64,000 bases of DNA from assembly GCF_000739915.1 (NCBI RefSeq), contig NZ_BBJT01000003.1, forward strand, positions 434,001-498,000. Reading direction: 5' to 3'. The first letter of the stretch is position 1. Every line of letters begins with the position of its first letter. The DNA comes from Paenibacillus chitinolyticus NBRC 15660 (GTDB taxonomy: Bacteria > Bacillota > Bacilli > Paenibacillales > NBRC-103111). A program made the translations under genes and the position numbers. A model generated the notes under the pieces. The model made no database searches. It was not told the origin of the DNA and saw nothing but the letters and a program-made list of their open reading frames with translations. Positions 18,792-27,550 of the stretch are shown in pieces.

Positions 18792-19430
18792 TTACGCGCC
18801 CAGCCAGACCCGCTCCAGCGCTTTCTTTTTCAAAACAAGCGTCCGGTTGAAGAAAGGAACGGCAAGGGGAAAATCATAGGTAACTTCGAATCCCAGATAA
18901 GCCCGTTCCCGGCTAGTTAAACTGGGTAATGTCACCCCGCTGATGCGGAATCGCTCCTTCTTCAAAATCCGTTTGTCCGCAAAACTGTACACTATCGGCT
19001 TCATGGCATCACGCAGTGCCGAACTTGCCGATTCCTTTGCCCCATCCACACCGCTTTCGCCCGTTTGGCGAACCCATGACAGAAGTCCGATTACCGGATC
19101 CGGGAGATAGGCTTCAACCGAATCGATAAATTCTCCCGCTTGCGCGGCTTGTTCTCTTAAGTTTTGAAGAGTATCCATTACCTGCTGCCCTCCTGACGCC
19201 AGAGCTGTCTGATCGAAAGATTCTTTACCTTGTTTGTACAGCACCTCTGCCGGATAAAGCCCCGCGGCCAAAACCTTCGTGGACTCGCTTACCACAGACC
19301 GCAGCGCCATATCCGCCACCGCTATCTGGATGCATACGATAAGGGCGACGATAAAACCGACGAACATCGGCAGAATAAGCGCCGCTTCCAGCACCATTCC
19401 CCCTTGCTCACTTTTTCTAAACATGCGCAT
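18792..19430 (-). CDS. TadE-like pseudopilin
   Basis: 212 residues. The N-terminus reads RKSEQGGMVLEAALILPMF: a glycine followed by a hydrophobic helix with glutamate at the +5-like position, the TadE prepilin form. A single membrane helix covers about 12-40 and an extracytoplasmic domain follows. ATG 19430 has GGGAG about 10 bases upstream. It belongs to the Tad operon and probably contributes to pilus assembly. Confidence 0.8.
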   Translation of the reverse strand: MRMFRKSEQGGMVLEAALILPMFVGFIVALIVCIQIAVADMALRSVVSESTKVLAAGLYPAEVLYKQGKESFDQTALASGGQQVMDTLQNLREQAAQAGEFIDSVEAYLPDPVIGLLSWVRQTGESGVDGAKESASSALRDAMKPIVYSFADKRILKKERFRISGVTLPSLTSRERAYLGFEVTYDFPLAVPFFNRTLVLKKKALERVWLGA

Positions 19431-19470
19431 TACGCATCGCTCCCGTCCTGTTCGGTTCGCGTGTTTATAT

Positions 19471-21729
19471 CTAATAGGCCAAATCCGCCCGACTGATAAA
19501 GCGGCACCGGTTTTCCCTTACTTCGCAGGAAGAAATGCCCGTCCCGTTCATCAGCTTCATTACACCGGGCAAAAACCATAAGGATACGGAGGATTCGGCG
19601 GAACCCTGTATGTACGTTACAGCGTGGTCCAACGTCCGCTCTGTATTCAGTTCGATCAAGGATTGAAGACGCGCCAACAGATTCGTGTCAGAGCTGTGCA
19701 GGAGAAGAAATATCCTCAAATAGTCTTTATAAGTGAAAGTAAACAAAGGATTCGTTAGTTTGCTTGATATCGGAACTGCTTTTCCATCCGTTAAGCTGTC
19801 CATGTCCGCCAGTGCTTTGACGGCTGCCTCGGCAGCACTGACCAGCAGTACCAGCAGCGGAGAACCTGCCTGAAGCAGTTCGTTTTTCGGGTCCATCAAT
19901 TCTTCCACCATCCGGACTGCAAAACGGAAAGCGAACATTTCACCATAAGCCGATGACCTATTTTTGGCACAGGAATTGAATCCATACAGTAAATACTCGA
20001 CTTCTTGGCCGGGAAGCTTATGGCCCGACGGCTCGGACATCGCGTGAAGCGGCTTTGGCTGCCCCGACCCGTCCACTTCCCTCCCGTACGTTCTATAGTT
20101 AAACAAAGACAAGGCATACTCGTTTACGAACAGCTCATTGCGAATACTTTCCCCCGTTTGGCCAAGCCGTTCAAGTAAACTCATGGCATGCTGAATTTCC
20201 GTGTCGGGTTTGCCCTCCAGATCATACACCGGGCTGCCGCCGGCATTCGAAGGACTCTCGTTTAGCGTCATATATTTTCCGTATAATCCGTCCTTCCCCT
20301 CCAAAGTCTCATAGAAAGCCGAAACCGAACCTGCCGTCTGATCCGTGCCGCAGTCTCCCATCGCCTGTCTGGCCCGGTCCAACGCCGCCTGTATTTTCGA
20401 GCGCTGCTTTTCTTTTTCTTTACGGATCGTTTCGTTCCGCTTGTTTCGCTCTGTTTCAATGACAAGTTGTTTTTGATAGATTTCGTCCATTTGGGCCTGA
20501 TAGGCATCGTTTGCGGCGTGTATCTTTTGAGCGTTGGCATTCGTGAAAAGATTGATGCTTCCGATGCCGCTGCGAAAACCGCTGAACATTGCCGCGCTTG
20601 AAGCGATTCCCGTCTGATAAGTACGAAAATCGTCTTCGCTAAGAATTTTCAAGCTTTTGAACGCTTCGAAAACTTTTAGTTCATTGCCCGCAGCGGATGA
20701 TACGCGTTTCAGCTCCGTGTTTAACTCATCGTTTGCTTTCTTCGCTTCTCCGAGCAGCTCTTGAACGGATTTTTGCAGGTTTTGTACTTTTTCATCGTCA
20801 CTGACGATTTCAAGTTTGGTTGCCGCCAAAAGCCCGGTGTATTTCACAATATTATCAAGCAGCGTCTTCAGATCCGAAAGCCTGCGCTGCAGTTCGGTCA
20901 GCTGGTCCTGAAGCGAACGCATGTTGTCCATCATCCCTTGAATGGCCGCGGCCGCTTCCGGTCCTGCTGCGGCGGCAGCTGCAAGGGAGCCGTTCAAGCT
21001 TGAAATGGAGTCCGAGAGCGAACGGATTTGTTCTTCCAAGGTTTTGATTTGCGACCTTACCCCGTCCGCGGTGTTTAAGCCGATCAGCTCCGAAAGACGA
21101 TTCAGTTCGGTTATTCGTGCCCGATAGGTATGGTGCCGGCCATTCAGCTCTTCCTTCAGTTTGACCGTTTCCATCCATGCCCGATCGAGCAGTTCTTCTC
21201 GCTTGACAAGCAGTTTTTCGATTTTCTCCGCATCTTTGGCGTATGCAGATCCGTTTGCCAGCGTTTTGACCGCACCGGGTTTTTGAAGCTTATCCGTTAT
21301 CTCCAGCACGAATTCGATCGGCGCCGTGTATTTCATATGTTCAAGGATTTGTTCTTTAAACACCGTATGATTGGCAAGCGTGTATAGCGAGGTCAGTGAT
21401 GCGTGCCCCTCTTCCGGCTTTGTATCCAACAATTTATAAAAACCACCGCTTGAACTGCCGGAAAGATTTTCTTTGTATATCATGCTAAAAAGGGATTCCG
21501 AGCTTTCCGGTTCTCCGGTAAGTCCGAACAGTCCGTATTTTTGAAGCTCCGTATCAAAAGCGGAAAGAACGGAACGGACCGCGGCCCTTGCTGCCGTATC
21601 CGCTTCTCTTTCAGCCGCCTTTACTCGTGCGAAATCGATCAGAACCGCTTGCAGAAAAAAGATAGGGACGAGAATAATGATCAAATAAATGGAAACGGCA
21701 CCCGTCTCGGAGTTATAGAAGCTTCTCAA
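19471..21729 (-). CDS. Large TadG-like (DUF5702-type) pilus-associated protein
   Basis: 752 residues starting at TTG 21729 behind AAAGGAG. The N-terminus (SETGAVSIYLIIILVPIFFL) is a pilin-like helix after a glycine. A very long extracytoplasmic region follows, with coiled-coil segments around 175-330 (many E, L, Q, K heptads) and a second Lys/Arg/Glu-rich helix near 420-460. It resembles DUF5702 proteins found in Clostridia and Paenibacillus Tad loci. A role as a large minor pilin or scaffold is inference. Confidence 0.72.
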   Translation of the reverse strand: MRSFYNSETGAVSIYLIIILVPIFFLQAVLIDFARVKAAEREADTAARAAVRSVLSAFDTELQKYGLFGLTGEPESSESLFSMIYKENLSGSSSGGFYKLLDTKPEEGHASLTSLYTLANHTVFKEQILEHMKYTAPIEFVLEITDKLQKPGAVKTLANGSAYAKDAEKIEKLLVKREELLDRAWMETVKLKEELNGRHHTYRARITELNRLSELIGLNTADGVRSQIKTLEEQIRSLSDSISSLNGSLAAAAAAGPEAAAAIQGMMDNMRSLQDQLTELQRRLSDLKTLLDNIVKYTGLLAATKLEIVSDDEKVQNLQKSVQELLGEAKKANDELNTELKRVSSAAGNELKVFEAFKSLKILSEDDFRTYQTGIASSAAMFSGFRSGIGSINLFTNANAQKIHAANDAYQAQMDEIYQKQLVIETERNKRNETIRKEKEKQRSKIQAALDRARQAMGDCGTDQTAGSVSAFYETLEGKDGLYGKYMTLNESPSNAGGSPVYDLEGKPDTEIQHAMSLLERLGQTGESIRNELFVNEYALSLFNYRTYGREVDGSGQPKPLHAMSEPSGHKLPGQEVEYLLYGFNSCAKNRSSAYGEMFAFRFAVRMVEELMDPKNELLQAGSPLLVLLVSAAEAAVKALADMDSLTDGKAVPISSKLTNPLFTFTYKDYLRIFLLLHSSDTNLLARLQSLIELNTERTLDHAVTYIQGSAESSVSLWFLPGVMKLMNGTGISSCEVRENRCRFISRADLAY

Positions 21730-21767
21730 AACATACTCCTTTCCGGGCAGCCTAAGCCGCCCTTGTT

Positions 21768-22796
21768 TTATTCATGCAAAATGACGGAGATGCCGTTTTG
21801 AGCCAGCTCCCGCTGAATGGCTTGTGAAGGCGCCTTTCCCGACTTGGTTTTGAAAAAGTGCCACACGATCCCTTTAACCTGTGTCCCCTCCTTTTTCAGA
21901 AGAATGTCTTTACGCATTTGTTCCTTAAGGTTCTTCTCATTGAACGTGTAGAAAGCAAGATGTGCCGTACCGCCAGCATCTATTGCGTCAATCGTTCTTT
22001 TATCTCCCTCAGGGGTAATCAGCTCCGTTTTCCGTCCACTGACCAGTTTCCGGATATAAGCACTTGCCTGCGCTTCGCTCGTGATAGCGTTTGTCGGAGG
22101 GATAGCTTCGGCTGCGTGCTCTGTCAGCACTTCTCTGGCTTTTGAGGCGGTTATGCGGTTCTTTATCGCCGGGATGTAGCTGCGTGTCAGGTCAACAGTC
22201 CGGATAAGTTCAACGGGGTCCACTACGTGGGAAGCGCCTTGCCCCGTCACTTGATCGCGTATGACGTTCCCCGGCAGAAAGGAACGCGTGCGGAAAGGCT
22301 TTTCCAGCTCGGCCGAAACTTTCCGTTCCCAGATATGATTCACGTAAGACATTGAGCCATGAACCCCCGGCGGAAGAAGAGCGGCCGCACGCGACAGTTT
22401 ACCCGCAGGACCGCTTCCAACAGATGTGTCCGGAACATGGACAACCGAGGATTTTCCGCTATAGCCGAAAATGCCGAGGATGCCGTCCTGCGTTAAACGC
22501 CAGTACAGCCCGTCACCGGCTCCCGGTGTAAAAGCTCCTGTCGCAGGATCTTTGCGGCTGTTGTTCCACGAAAACGCGGCTCGTTCGGAGGCTACGCCGG
22601 CTTGCTGCTGCAAGGCGACCCGATTGTATACAAACATGCCGAAAATGATAAGCGTTAAAGTAATTAAGATCACTACCGGAAACAGCAAAGTTCCTTCCAA
22701 GGCAAAATTACCGGCTTGGGAACGGAATAAGCGAATCCGGGCCCCATATATCCGTAATTCCGTGAGCTTCCACCTACGGCGTTTTAATGGCATCAT
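21768..22796 (-). CDS. TadE/TadG-like pseudopilin
   Basis: About 342 residues. A basic leader is followed by SQAGNFALEGTLLFPVVIL, a prepilin-type glycine and hydrophobic helix with a glutamate. The rest is extracytoplasmic and ends in a domain with KRTIDAIDAGG. The start is uncertain: I take ATG 22796, which overlaps the end of flp by 23 bases, consistent with coupling; no strong Shine-Dalgarno is seen, and a longer frame reaches 22835. Part of the Tad operon. Confidence 0.72.
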   Translation of the reverse strand: MMPLKRRRWKLTELRIYGARIRLFRSQAGNFALEGTLLFPVVILITLTLIIFGMFVYNRVALQQQAGVASERAAFSWNNSRKDPATGAFTPGAGDGLYWRLTQDGILGIFGYSGKSSVVHVPDTSVGSGPAGKLSRAAALLPPGVHGSMSYVNHIWERKVSAELEKPFRTRSFLPGNVIRDQVTGQGASHVVDPVELIRTVDLTRSYIPAIKNRITASKAREVLTEHAAEAIPPTNAITSEAQASAYIRKLVSGRKTELITPEGDKRTIDAIDAGGTAHLAFYTFNEKNLKEQMRKDILLKKEGTQVKGIVWHFFKTKSGKAPSQAIQRELAQNGISVILHE

Positions 22797-22983
22797 CGCT
22801 TTTGGAATTGTTAAATTCCGTGTCCGCTTTACCAATCAGTTCATTGAACCATTTAATAATCCACTTCCGGAAAATAACAGCTACGGCTATGAGTACGGCG
22901 ACGATGAGCAAAATTTCAAGCGTGCCCAGCCCTTCTTCGTCGTTCCAGAAACGGATCATGGACGTCTGTAATCGGTTTTTCAT
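22774..22983 (-). CDS. Flp-family major pilin (type IVb)
   Basis: 69 residues. EEGLGTLEILLIVAVLIAV gives a prepilin cleavage site after Gly18 with Glu23 at +5 of the mature chain, then a single hydrophobic helix, as in Gram-positive Flp1 pilins. It is the probable structural subunit of the pilus, processed by the A24 peptidase at 18262-18777. It lies between tadC and the pseudopilin genes. Confidence 0.87.
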   Translation of the reverse strand: MKNRLQTSMIRFWNDEEGLGTLEILLIVAVLIAVAVIFRKWIIKWFNELIGKADTEFNNSKSDDAIKTP

Positions 22984-23022
22984 GGTTTATGACCTCCCAA
23001 AAAGTGTGGATCGGGTTTACCG

Positions 23023-23892
23023 TCATCCGTTTATGGACAGGACGGCCGGCGAAGCAACGATAATCATGACAACGAGAAAGATAGCAACCATCGGGAATAC
23101 CAGCTTCGAGGAAGCTTCCTCGCCCAACTTGCGGGACTCCGCCTTGCGGCGGTCCCATAATTCCTTCGCGAGCGAACGCAGAGCGACCAGAAAATCTTCT
23201 CCTCCCCTCCGGTAGTTCAGCAAAATTGTCGTTGTGAACAGTGCCATCTCCTGCATGGCGCACCGTTTGCTCAAATCTTCGAGCACTTTGGGAAGCGAAA
23301 CATTCATTTCCAGCTCAAGCACCGCTTGCCCAAACTCGGCATGAAGCGGAGATGCCCCCACCCGCGATGTATCCACACTGCGGATAAGCGCTTTCTGGAC
23401 GGTTTCACCGGCATTAATGAGCAAAATCATCTTACTCAGCACTTCCGGGAGCTCCAGAACAATCCGGCGTTTTCGCAGCCTGATTTGCTGATCGAGCTGT
23501 CTCAGCATGAGCCAAGGAGTCAAACCGGCGCCCAATACACCCAGTAGAGCTACCGCAGGGTCTCCGCCTCCCGCAATTCCCAGCAGACCGGTCAACACCA
23601 GGACAATCAGTGCGGTCAGGAGCATGTCCCCCATCACAAGCTTGGCCATGACCAGCGTATCCTTATGGCCGTAAAGCGAACGGATTCGCTGCATAATCCG
23701 GACGCCCGCATCCGGGAAACGCTCCATGGTTTTGAACCGTTCAACCGCATACAGACCTGCGGGAGCCAGTTTTTTCATATGCAGCGTACAAGGATAGTCC
23801 GTCCTCACATCCTTAAAACGTCTGGAACCCAGGGCGTACAAGAGCAGCAGCGCTAAAAAAGAACCCATACTTAAACACAGCAGTACAAGCAT
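23023..23892 (-). CDS. tadC: TadC-like inner-membrane platform protein (T2SS F domain)
   Basis: 289 residues with a helix at 1-20, two central membrane helices (about 85-125) and a C-terminal helix. The type II secretion F region contains ELPEVLSKMILLINAG and the conserved LRSLAKELWDRRK. It forms the pilus platform with TadB. The stop lies 40 bases before flp. ATG 23892 is 4 bases after the tadB stop, so the two are coupled. Confidence 0.88.
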   Translation of the reverse strand: MLVLLCLSMGSFLALLLLYALGSRRFKDVRTDYPCTLHMKKLAPAGLYAVERFKTMERFPDAGVRIMQRIRSLYGHKDTLVMAKLVMGDMLLTALIVLVLTGLLGIAGGGDPAVALLGVLGAGLTPWLMLRQLDQQIRLRKRRIVLELPEVLSKMILLINAGETVQKALIRSVDTSRVGASPLHAEFGQAVLELEMNVSLPKVLEDLSKRCAMQEMALFTTTILLNYRRGGEDFLVALRSLAKELWDRRKAESRKLGEEASSKLVFPMVAIFLVVMIIVASPAVLSING

Positions 23893-23896
23893 GTCG

Positions 23897-24829
23897 TCAC
23901 ACCTTTATGTCCATAATCTTGCCCGTCAGCCACAAGCAGCCTCCCAGAGCAAGCAGCCCTCCCGTCATAATGAGCGGTCCCGCTCCGCTGTACAGCGGCG
24001 CCATATAGTCGGGGGAGCTGAAACTGAGTACTGCGACCATACAAACGGGAGCGGCAAGGAGAACTCGCGATTCCAGTTTTTTCTGGGCCACCATAACCGA
24101 AATGTCCTGCTCAATGTCCAGCTTATCTCCGATAATGCCGGCAGTTCGGCGGATGACCTCCACCAGATTGCCGCCCGTTCTCTTGCAGGTCGTAAATACA
24201 TCGGAAAAATTCGTAATATCGTCGCACTGCGCCCGCACCGCAAAATCCGCAACGGCATGTTCAATCGGCTCCCCGTTGTCCAGCCGCCTTACGATGATTT
24301 CGAATTCCCGGATAATCAGACAGTTCGGATCCGGATAGAGCAGTTGAAGATCTTTCCATGCTTCGCGAATTGAATTTTCTACGGACCTTCCGGCTGTAAG
24401 TGACGTGGACATGCAGTAAAGTGCCTGCTTGAACTGAAGGATCAATTTTGCTTTCCGCCCGGTTATCAGCCGCACTTTGCGGAAACGGGGAACCAGAAGG
24501 CCGAGCAGCGCGCAGAGTATAGCAAGCAGAGGCTCTTTGTAAAAAATGAACGCGATCCCCGCAAAACCGAGTCCGGATAATCCGGACGTCAACAGCTTTT
24601 CGCGGCCCGTCATCCGGTAGCTGCCGTAATCCGTAAGACCTGCGGGAGCAGGGCGTGCCTCCGTTTTCCTTTCAGGAAGTCGGATCTCATTCCCGAGCTG
24701 CCGTGCATATCCCTTTTCCCCGCCATTATCGCCTCCCTTCGCCCATTTTCGCCGCTTTCTTTTATCCTGCGTCAATAAAACTAGCCAGAGAACCAACCCG
24801 GCCAGACAGGCCGCAACCGGAAGCATCAT
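23897..24829 (-). CDS. tadB: TadB-like inner-membrane platform protein (T2SS F domain)
   Basis: 310 residues. The start is ATG 24829 behind AGGAGG, overlapping the tadA stop by ATGA; a longer frame to 24889 would run inside tadA and is rejected. N-terminal membrane helix, a pair of helices near 85-120, then the F-domain segment FKQALYCMSTSLTAGRSVEN and two C-terminal helices. Platform partner of TadC and the TadA ATPase. Confidence 0.88.
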   Translation of the reverse strand: MMLPVAACLAGLVLWLVLLTQDKRKRRKWAKGGDNGGEKGYARQLGNEIRLPERKTEARPAPAGLTDYGSYRMTGREKLLTSGLSGLGFAGIAFIFYKEPLLAILCALLGLLVPRFRKVRLITGRKAKLILQFKQALYCMSTSLTAGRSVENSIREAWKDLQLLYPDPNCLIIREFEIIVRRLDNGEPIEHAVADFAVRAQCDDITNFSDVFTTCKRTGGNLVEVIRRTAGIIGDKLDIEQDISVMVAQKKLESRVLLAAPVCMVAVLSFSSPDYMAPLYSGAGPLIMTGGLLALGGCLWLTGKIMDIKV

Positions 24830-26082
24830 GACGCCGCCTCCTTCTCTCGGGTGATCCAGCCCGGAAGTTCCACTCCCGCCATGCGGCATTTCCAGCCGTG
24901 AACGAGCGAATTCCCCGTATAGAACAATTCCCCTTTCACTTTGCCGTTCTCATCCTCACCTTGGTCTTCAAACCGGAACAACGGGTTCAAAAAAATTTCG
25001 CCATTTGCTATTCCGGCCAGCTCGCTGATCTCAACAACCTTCCGGGAACCGTCCCGCATCCGGGACAAATGAATCATGAGATCTATGGCCGACGAGATTT
25101 GCTTCCGGACTACCTCCACCGGAAGGTCCGCCGCGCTGAGCACCATCATCTCCAGACGACTCAGCATGTCGGCGGTTGAGTTACTATGACCCGTGGAAAA
25201 CGAACCGTCATGTCCCGTATTCATGGCCGCCAGCATATCCAGCGCCTCCGCTCCGCGGACTTCCCCGACGATAATCCGGTTCGGCCGCATCCTGAGCGAG
25301 GAACGGATCAAGTCCCGAATCCCGATTCCGCCCTTGCCTTCGGTATTCGCGTTACGCGTCTCCAAGCTCACCAGATTAGGAACCGTGCGGATTTGCAGCT
25401 CGGCCGAATCCTCAATCGTGATAATCCTCTCGTCCACGGGGATTCCCTGGGACAGAGCGTTAAGAAAAGTCGTCTTGCCGGAACCGGTGCCGCCTCCGAT
25501 AAAAATATTGTATTTCGCCTTCACAAAAACGCCGAGCAGCTCCGCTGCCTGCCTAGTCAACGCTCCTACGGCAATCAGATCGCTCATGGTCAGCGGCTGT
25601 GCCGGAAACTTACGGATCGTCATCGTCGGACCTTGAAGCGCCACAGGGGGGAGCACCACATTGACACGGGAGCCGTCCTGCAGTCTGGCGTCTACGATCG
25701 GCGACATTTCATTCACGGTCCGGTTCACTTTGGCGACGATGGCCTGGATAATGTCCTCCAGTTTCTCCCGGCTTTCGAACCGGGCTTCGTTTCGACTGAC
25801 CCGCCCGTCACGCTCGATAAAAATATCCCGGTGGCTGTTGATCATAATTTCCGTTACGGACGCATCGTCGATTAAGGGCTGTAAAATATCAAGGCCCCGA
25901 TAGGAGTGGAAAATCCGCTGCACCATCTCCCACTTTTCTCCTGCCGTAAGTCTGCCGTCTCCTGTTTCCCGTAGCACCACCTCCTCGATCAATTCCATCA
26001 ATTCTCCGTCCGAAGTGGACTGGGTCGGATCCAGACGGGCGTTGACGGCTTCCTTGAACGTACGGACCCATTCTTCATTCAC
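24826..26082 (-). CDS. tadA: TadA/CpaF-family secretion ATPase
   Basis: 418 residues starting at GTG 26082, which overlaps the tadZ stop by GTGA. Walker A GGGTGSGKT is at 196-204, the Asp box IITIEDSAEL follows, then Walker B-like RPNRIIVGEVRG and the His box MNTGHDGSFSTGHSN. This is the hexameric motor that powers Flp pilus assembly. An N-terminal helical domain contains VTEIMINSHRDIFIER, the family signature. The C-terminal 30 residues extend past the usual end. Confidence 0.93.
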   Translation of the reverse strand: MNEEWVRTFKEAVNARLDPTQSTSDGELMELIEEVVLRETGDGRLTAGEKWEMVQRIFHSYRGLDILQPLIDDASVTEIMINSHRDIFIERDGRVSRNEARFESREKLEDIIQAIVAKVNRTVNEMSPIVDARLQDGSRVNVVLPPVALQGPTMTIRKFPAQPLTMSDLIAVGALTRQAAELLGVFVKAKYNIFIGGGTGSGKTTFLNALSQGIPVDERIITIEDSAELQIRTVPNLVSLETRNANTEGKGGIGIRDLIRSSLRMRPNRIIVGEVRGAEALDMLAAMNTGHDGSFSTGHSNSTADMLSRLEMMVLSAADLPVEVVRKQISSAIDLMIHLSRMRDGSRKVVEISELAGIANGEIFLNPLFRFEDQGEDENGKVKGELFYTGNSLVHGWKCRMAGVELPGWITREKEAAS

Positions 26083-27206
26083 AACGCCTCAGCCCCCTCG
26101 GAAAACCTGCGCAGCATATGGCCGACTTGCGCGGCAAAAACAGGCTCGCCGAGCCAGTCGGCGGGGTCCGAAACGGTCTTCCAGGCAGGAATATAAGGAA
26201 GCGTTTCGAATACCGCAACGTCATACTCCTTCGCCAAGCCCAAATCCCCTCCCGTATATTTGTTCACAACAAACAAGCTCTTGTTTGCACAGGACTCCAT
26301 AGACAACATAGACTTCATGGCCTCCAGGACTTTCCGGGTTTTGTACAAAGCGTGCGCGTCTTGCGTAACCAGCCACAAGACGATATCGCTCGCCCGCAGG
26401 GCACCTAAGGTCCTCGGCTGGACGGCACTGTCCAGATCGAGCAGCAGGACGTCACAAATTCCGCTGTCGGCTATGCGCCCGACCAACCCGCTCACGTCCT
26501 CCGCCTGCAGCTCGTCCGCTTCCCGGATGTTCGGCAGAGGAGCCAAATAATCGAAGCCGTAGGCGGGATGACGGCACTGAAGCAGATCCGCATAGTCCGC
26601 CGTCCGGTCCGGGGATTTCCTCCACGCATAAAGAAGCCGCGACAAGGAATCCGGCGGGCCGTCCTTCATCAGCAGTGCGGAAGAACTCACCGCTTCCAGA
26701 GACACATACAGAACCTTCCGTCCCTGTGCGGCGAGCTGCGTCGCCATATTCAGCGCAAGAACGCTTTTGCCGCTTCCGCCGAAAGCCGAATACACAGTGA
26801 GAATGCTCGTACGGCCGCTTCGGAATCCGGCCCTCCCAGGTCCGGGAACGCCGGTTTGTTCGGCCGCGCGCAGCAGCAAATCTCTGAGCATCGTTCGAAA
26901 CGGCTGATACCGGTATATCCGGTTTCCAGCCGGCAAATCCGTGCATTCCGGGGTTTCCGACAACCGGTAAACAAGGCCGTTATGTCCTTCGCCAAACCAA
27001 CGGATGACTTCTTCATCCGCAATCGTTTCCCCATGAAGGATCACCGGGGACTCACCTCTGTTATCGTTCACAAACGTTCCGGCGTGTTCGCAATGGGTAA
27101 ACGACCGGATATTCAGCCGCTCACAGTACTCCCCTTCCCGGATAAACCGTTCCATTGCGGACGCGAATTCCTTGTCGAGCCCGATCAAAATCAACAGCCT
27201 TTTCAT
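26079..27206 (-). CDS. tadZ: TadZ/CpaE-like ParA-family ATPase
   Basis: 375 residues: an N-terminal receiver-like domain (1-120) lacking an obvious phosphoacceptor set, followed by a deviant-Walker ATPase domain with SAFGGSGKSVLALN (P-loop 142-148) and LLLDLDSAVQPR as Walker B. TadZ proteins mark the pole and localise the Tad machine. It starts at ATG 27206 behind AGGAGG, 12 bases after the 31-codon ORF. Confidence 0.87.
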   Translation of the reverse strand: MKRLLILIGLDKEFASAMERFIREGEYCERLNIRSFTHCEHAGTFVNDNRGESPVILHGETIADEEVIRWFGEGHNGLVYRLSETPECTDLPAGNRIYRYQPFRTMLRDLLLRAAEQTGVPGPGRAGFRSGRTSILTVYSAFGGSGKSVLALNMATQLAAQGRKVLYVSLEAVSSSALLMKDGPPDSLSRLLYAWRKSPDRTADYADLLQCRHPAYGFDYLAPLPNIREADELQAEDVSGLVGRIADSGICDVLLLDLDSAVQPRTLGALRASDIVLWLVTQDAHALYKTRKVLEAMKSMLSMESCANKSLFVVNKYTGGDLGLAKEYDVAVFETLPYIPAWKTVSDPADWLGEPVFAAQVGHMLRRFSEGAEAL

Positions 27207-27218
27207 CTTTCAGCCTCC

Positions 27219-27314
27219 TTACCAGCCAGTCCACTGTACAATCCCGCCAAGTATAAGTACCGCGCCGGACACGCCTGCGGCAAGCGCGATACGCCATTTG
27301 GTTTGCCGTGTCAT
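27219..27314 (-). CDS. 31-residue single-helix membrane peptide at the head of the Tad operon
   Basis: ATG 27314 is preceded by GAGGTGA at 4-base spacing and the frame closes at TAA 27219-27221. The peptide has a basic start (TRQTKWR) and one hydrophobic helix (ALAAGVSGAVLILGG) ending in VQWTGW. It is first in the Tad transcript, 12 bases before tadZ. No family is recognised. It could be a membrane anchor or regulator of the machine, or a leader peptide that couples translation to tadZ. Confidence 0.6.
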   Translation of the reverse strand: MTRQTKWRIALAAGVSGAVLILGGIVQWTGW

Positions 27315-27344
27315 CGTTCACCTCGCTTAGTACCGGAAATGAAC

Positions 27345-27410
27345 ACAAAAAAGCACCACTGACAGGAAGAAACGTGTTCTTCCACATCAGCGGTGCTTCC
27401 GCTTTTGTGC
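27345..27410 (-). promoter_or_regulatory. Leader hairpin with terminator shape ahead of the Tad operon
   Basis: On the minus strand AAGCACC...GGTGCTT encloses CTGA/TCAG and GGAAGAA/TTCTTCC. The 3' arm continues into a run of six T, so it can act as an intrinsic terminator between the promoter (27434-27461) and the first ORF. Such placement suggests attenuation or a processed leader. No known riboswitch core was recognised. It could also end a convergent transcript, but the plus-strand gene here starts only at 27551. Confidence 0.65.
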
Positions 27411-27433
27411 ATCCGGTTGTTTAATTAACGCTA

Positions 27434-27461
27434 ATTATACCATATTTACCCATATGGTCAA
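27434..27461 (-). promoter_or_regulatory. Sigma-A-type promoter of the Tad operon
   Basis: Minus strand TTGACC (27461-27456), 16-base spacer, TATAAT (27439-27434). Transcription would start near 27427 and read the leader hairpin. Confidence 0.8.
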
Positions 27462-27550
27462 CGATTATTTTTCGTATTTTACAGGCATACCCGTCCCGCA
27501 TTCCCATATACCTATACTAATGGACAAACAATCCGGAAGGGGGTGCCTTT

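Noticed and set aside
16482-27206. Type II secretion or competence pilus instead of Tad
   Set aside because: The ATPase, TadZ, Flp-type pilin and short A24 peptidase without methylase are the Tad set; no ComG-type order or GspD/GspE-type genes are seen.
27345-27410. c-di-GMP riboswitch in the Tad leader
   Set aside because: The structure is one long hairpin with a T tail; the conserved tetraloop/receptor and core sequences of the known c-di-GMP classes are absent.
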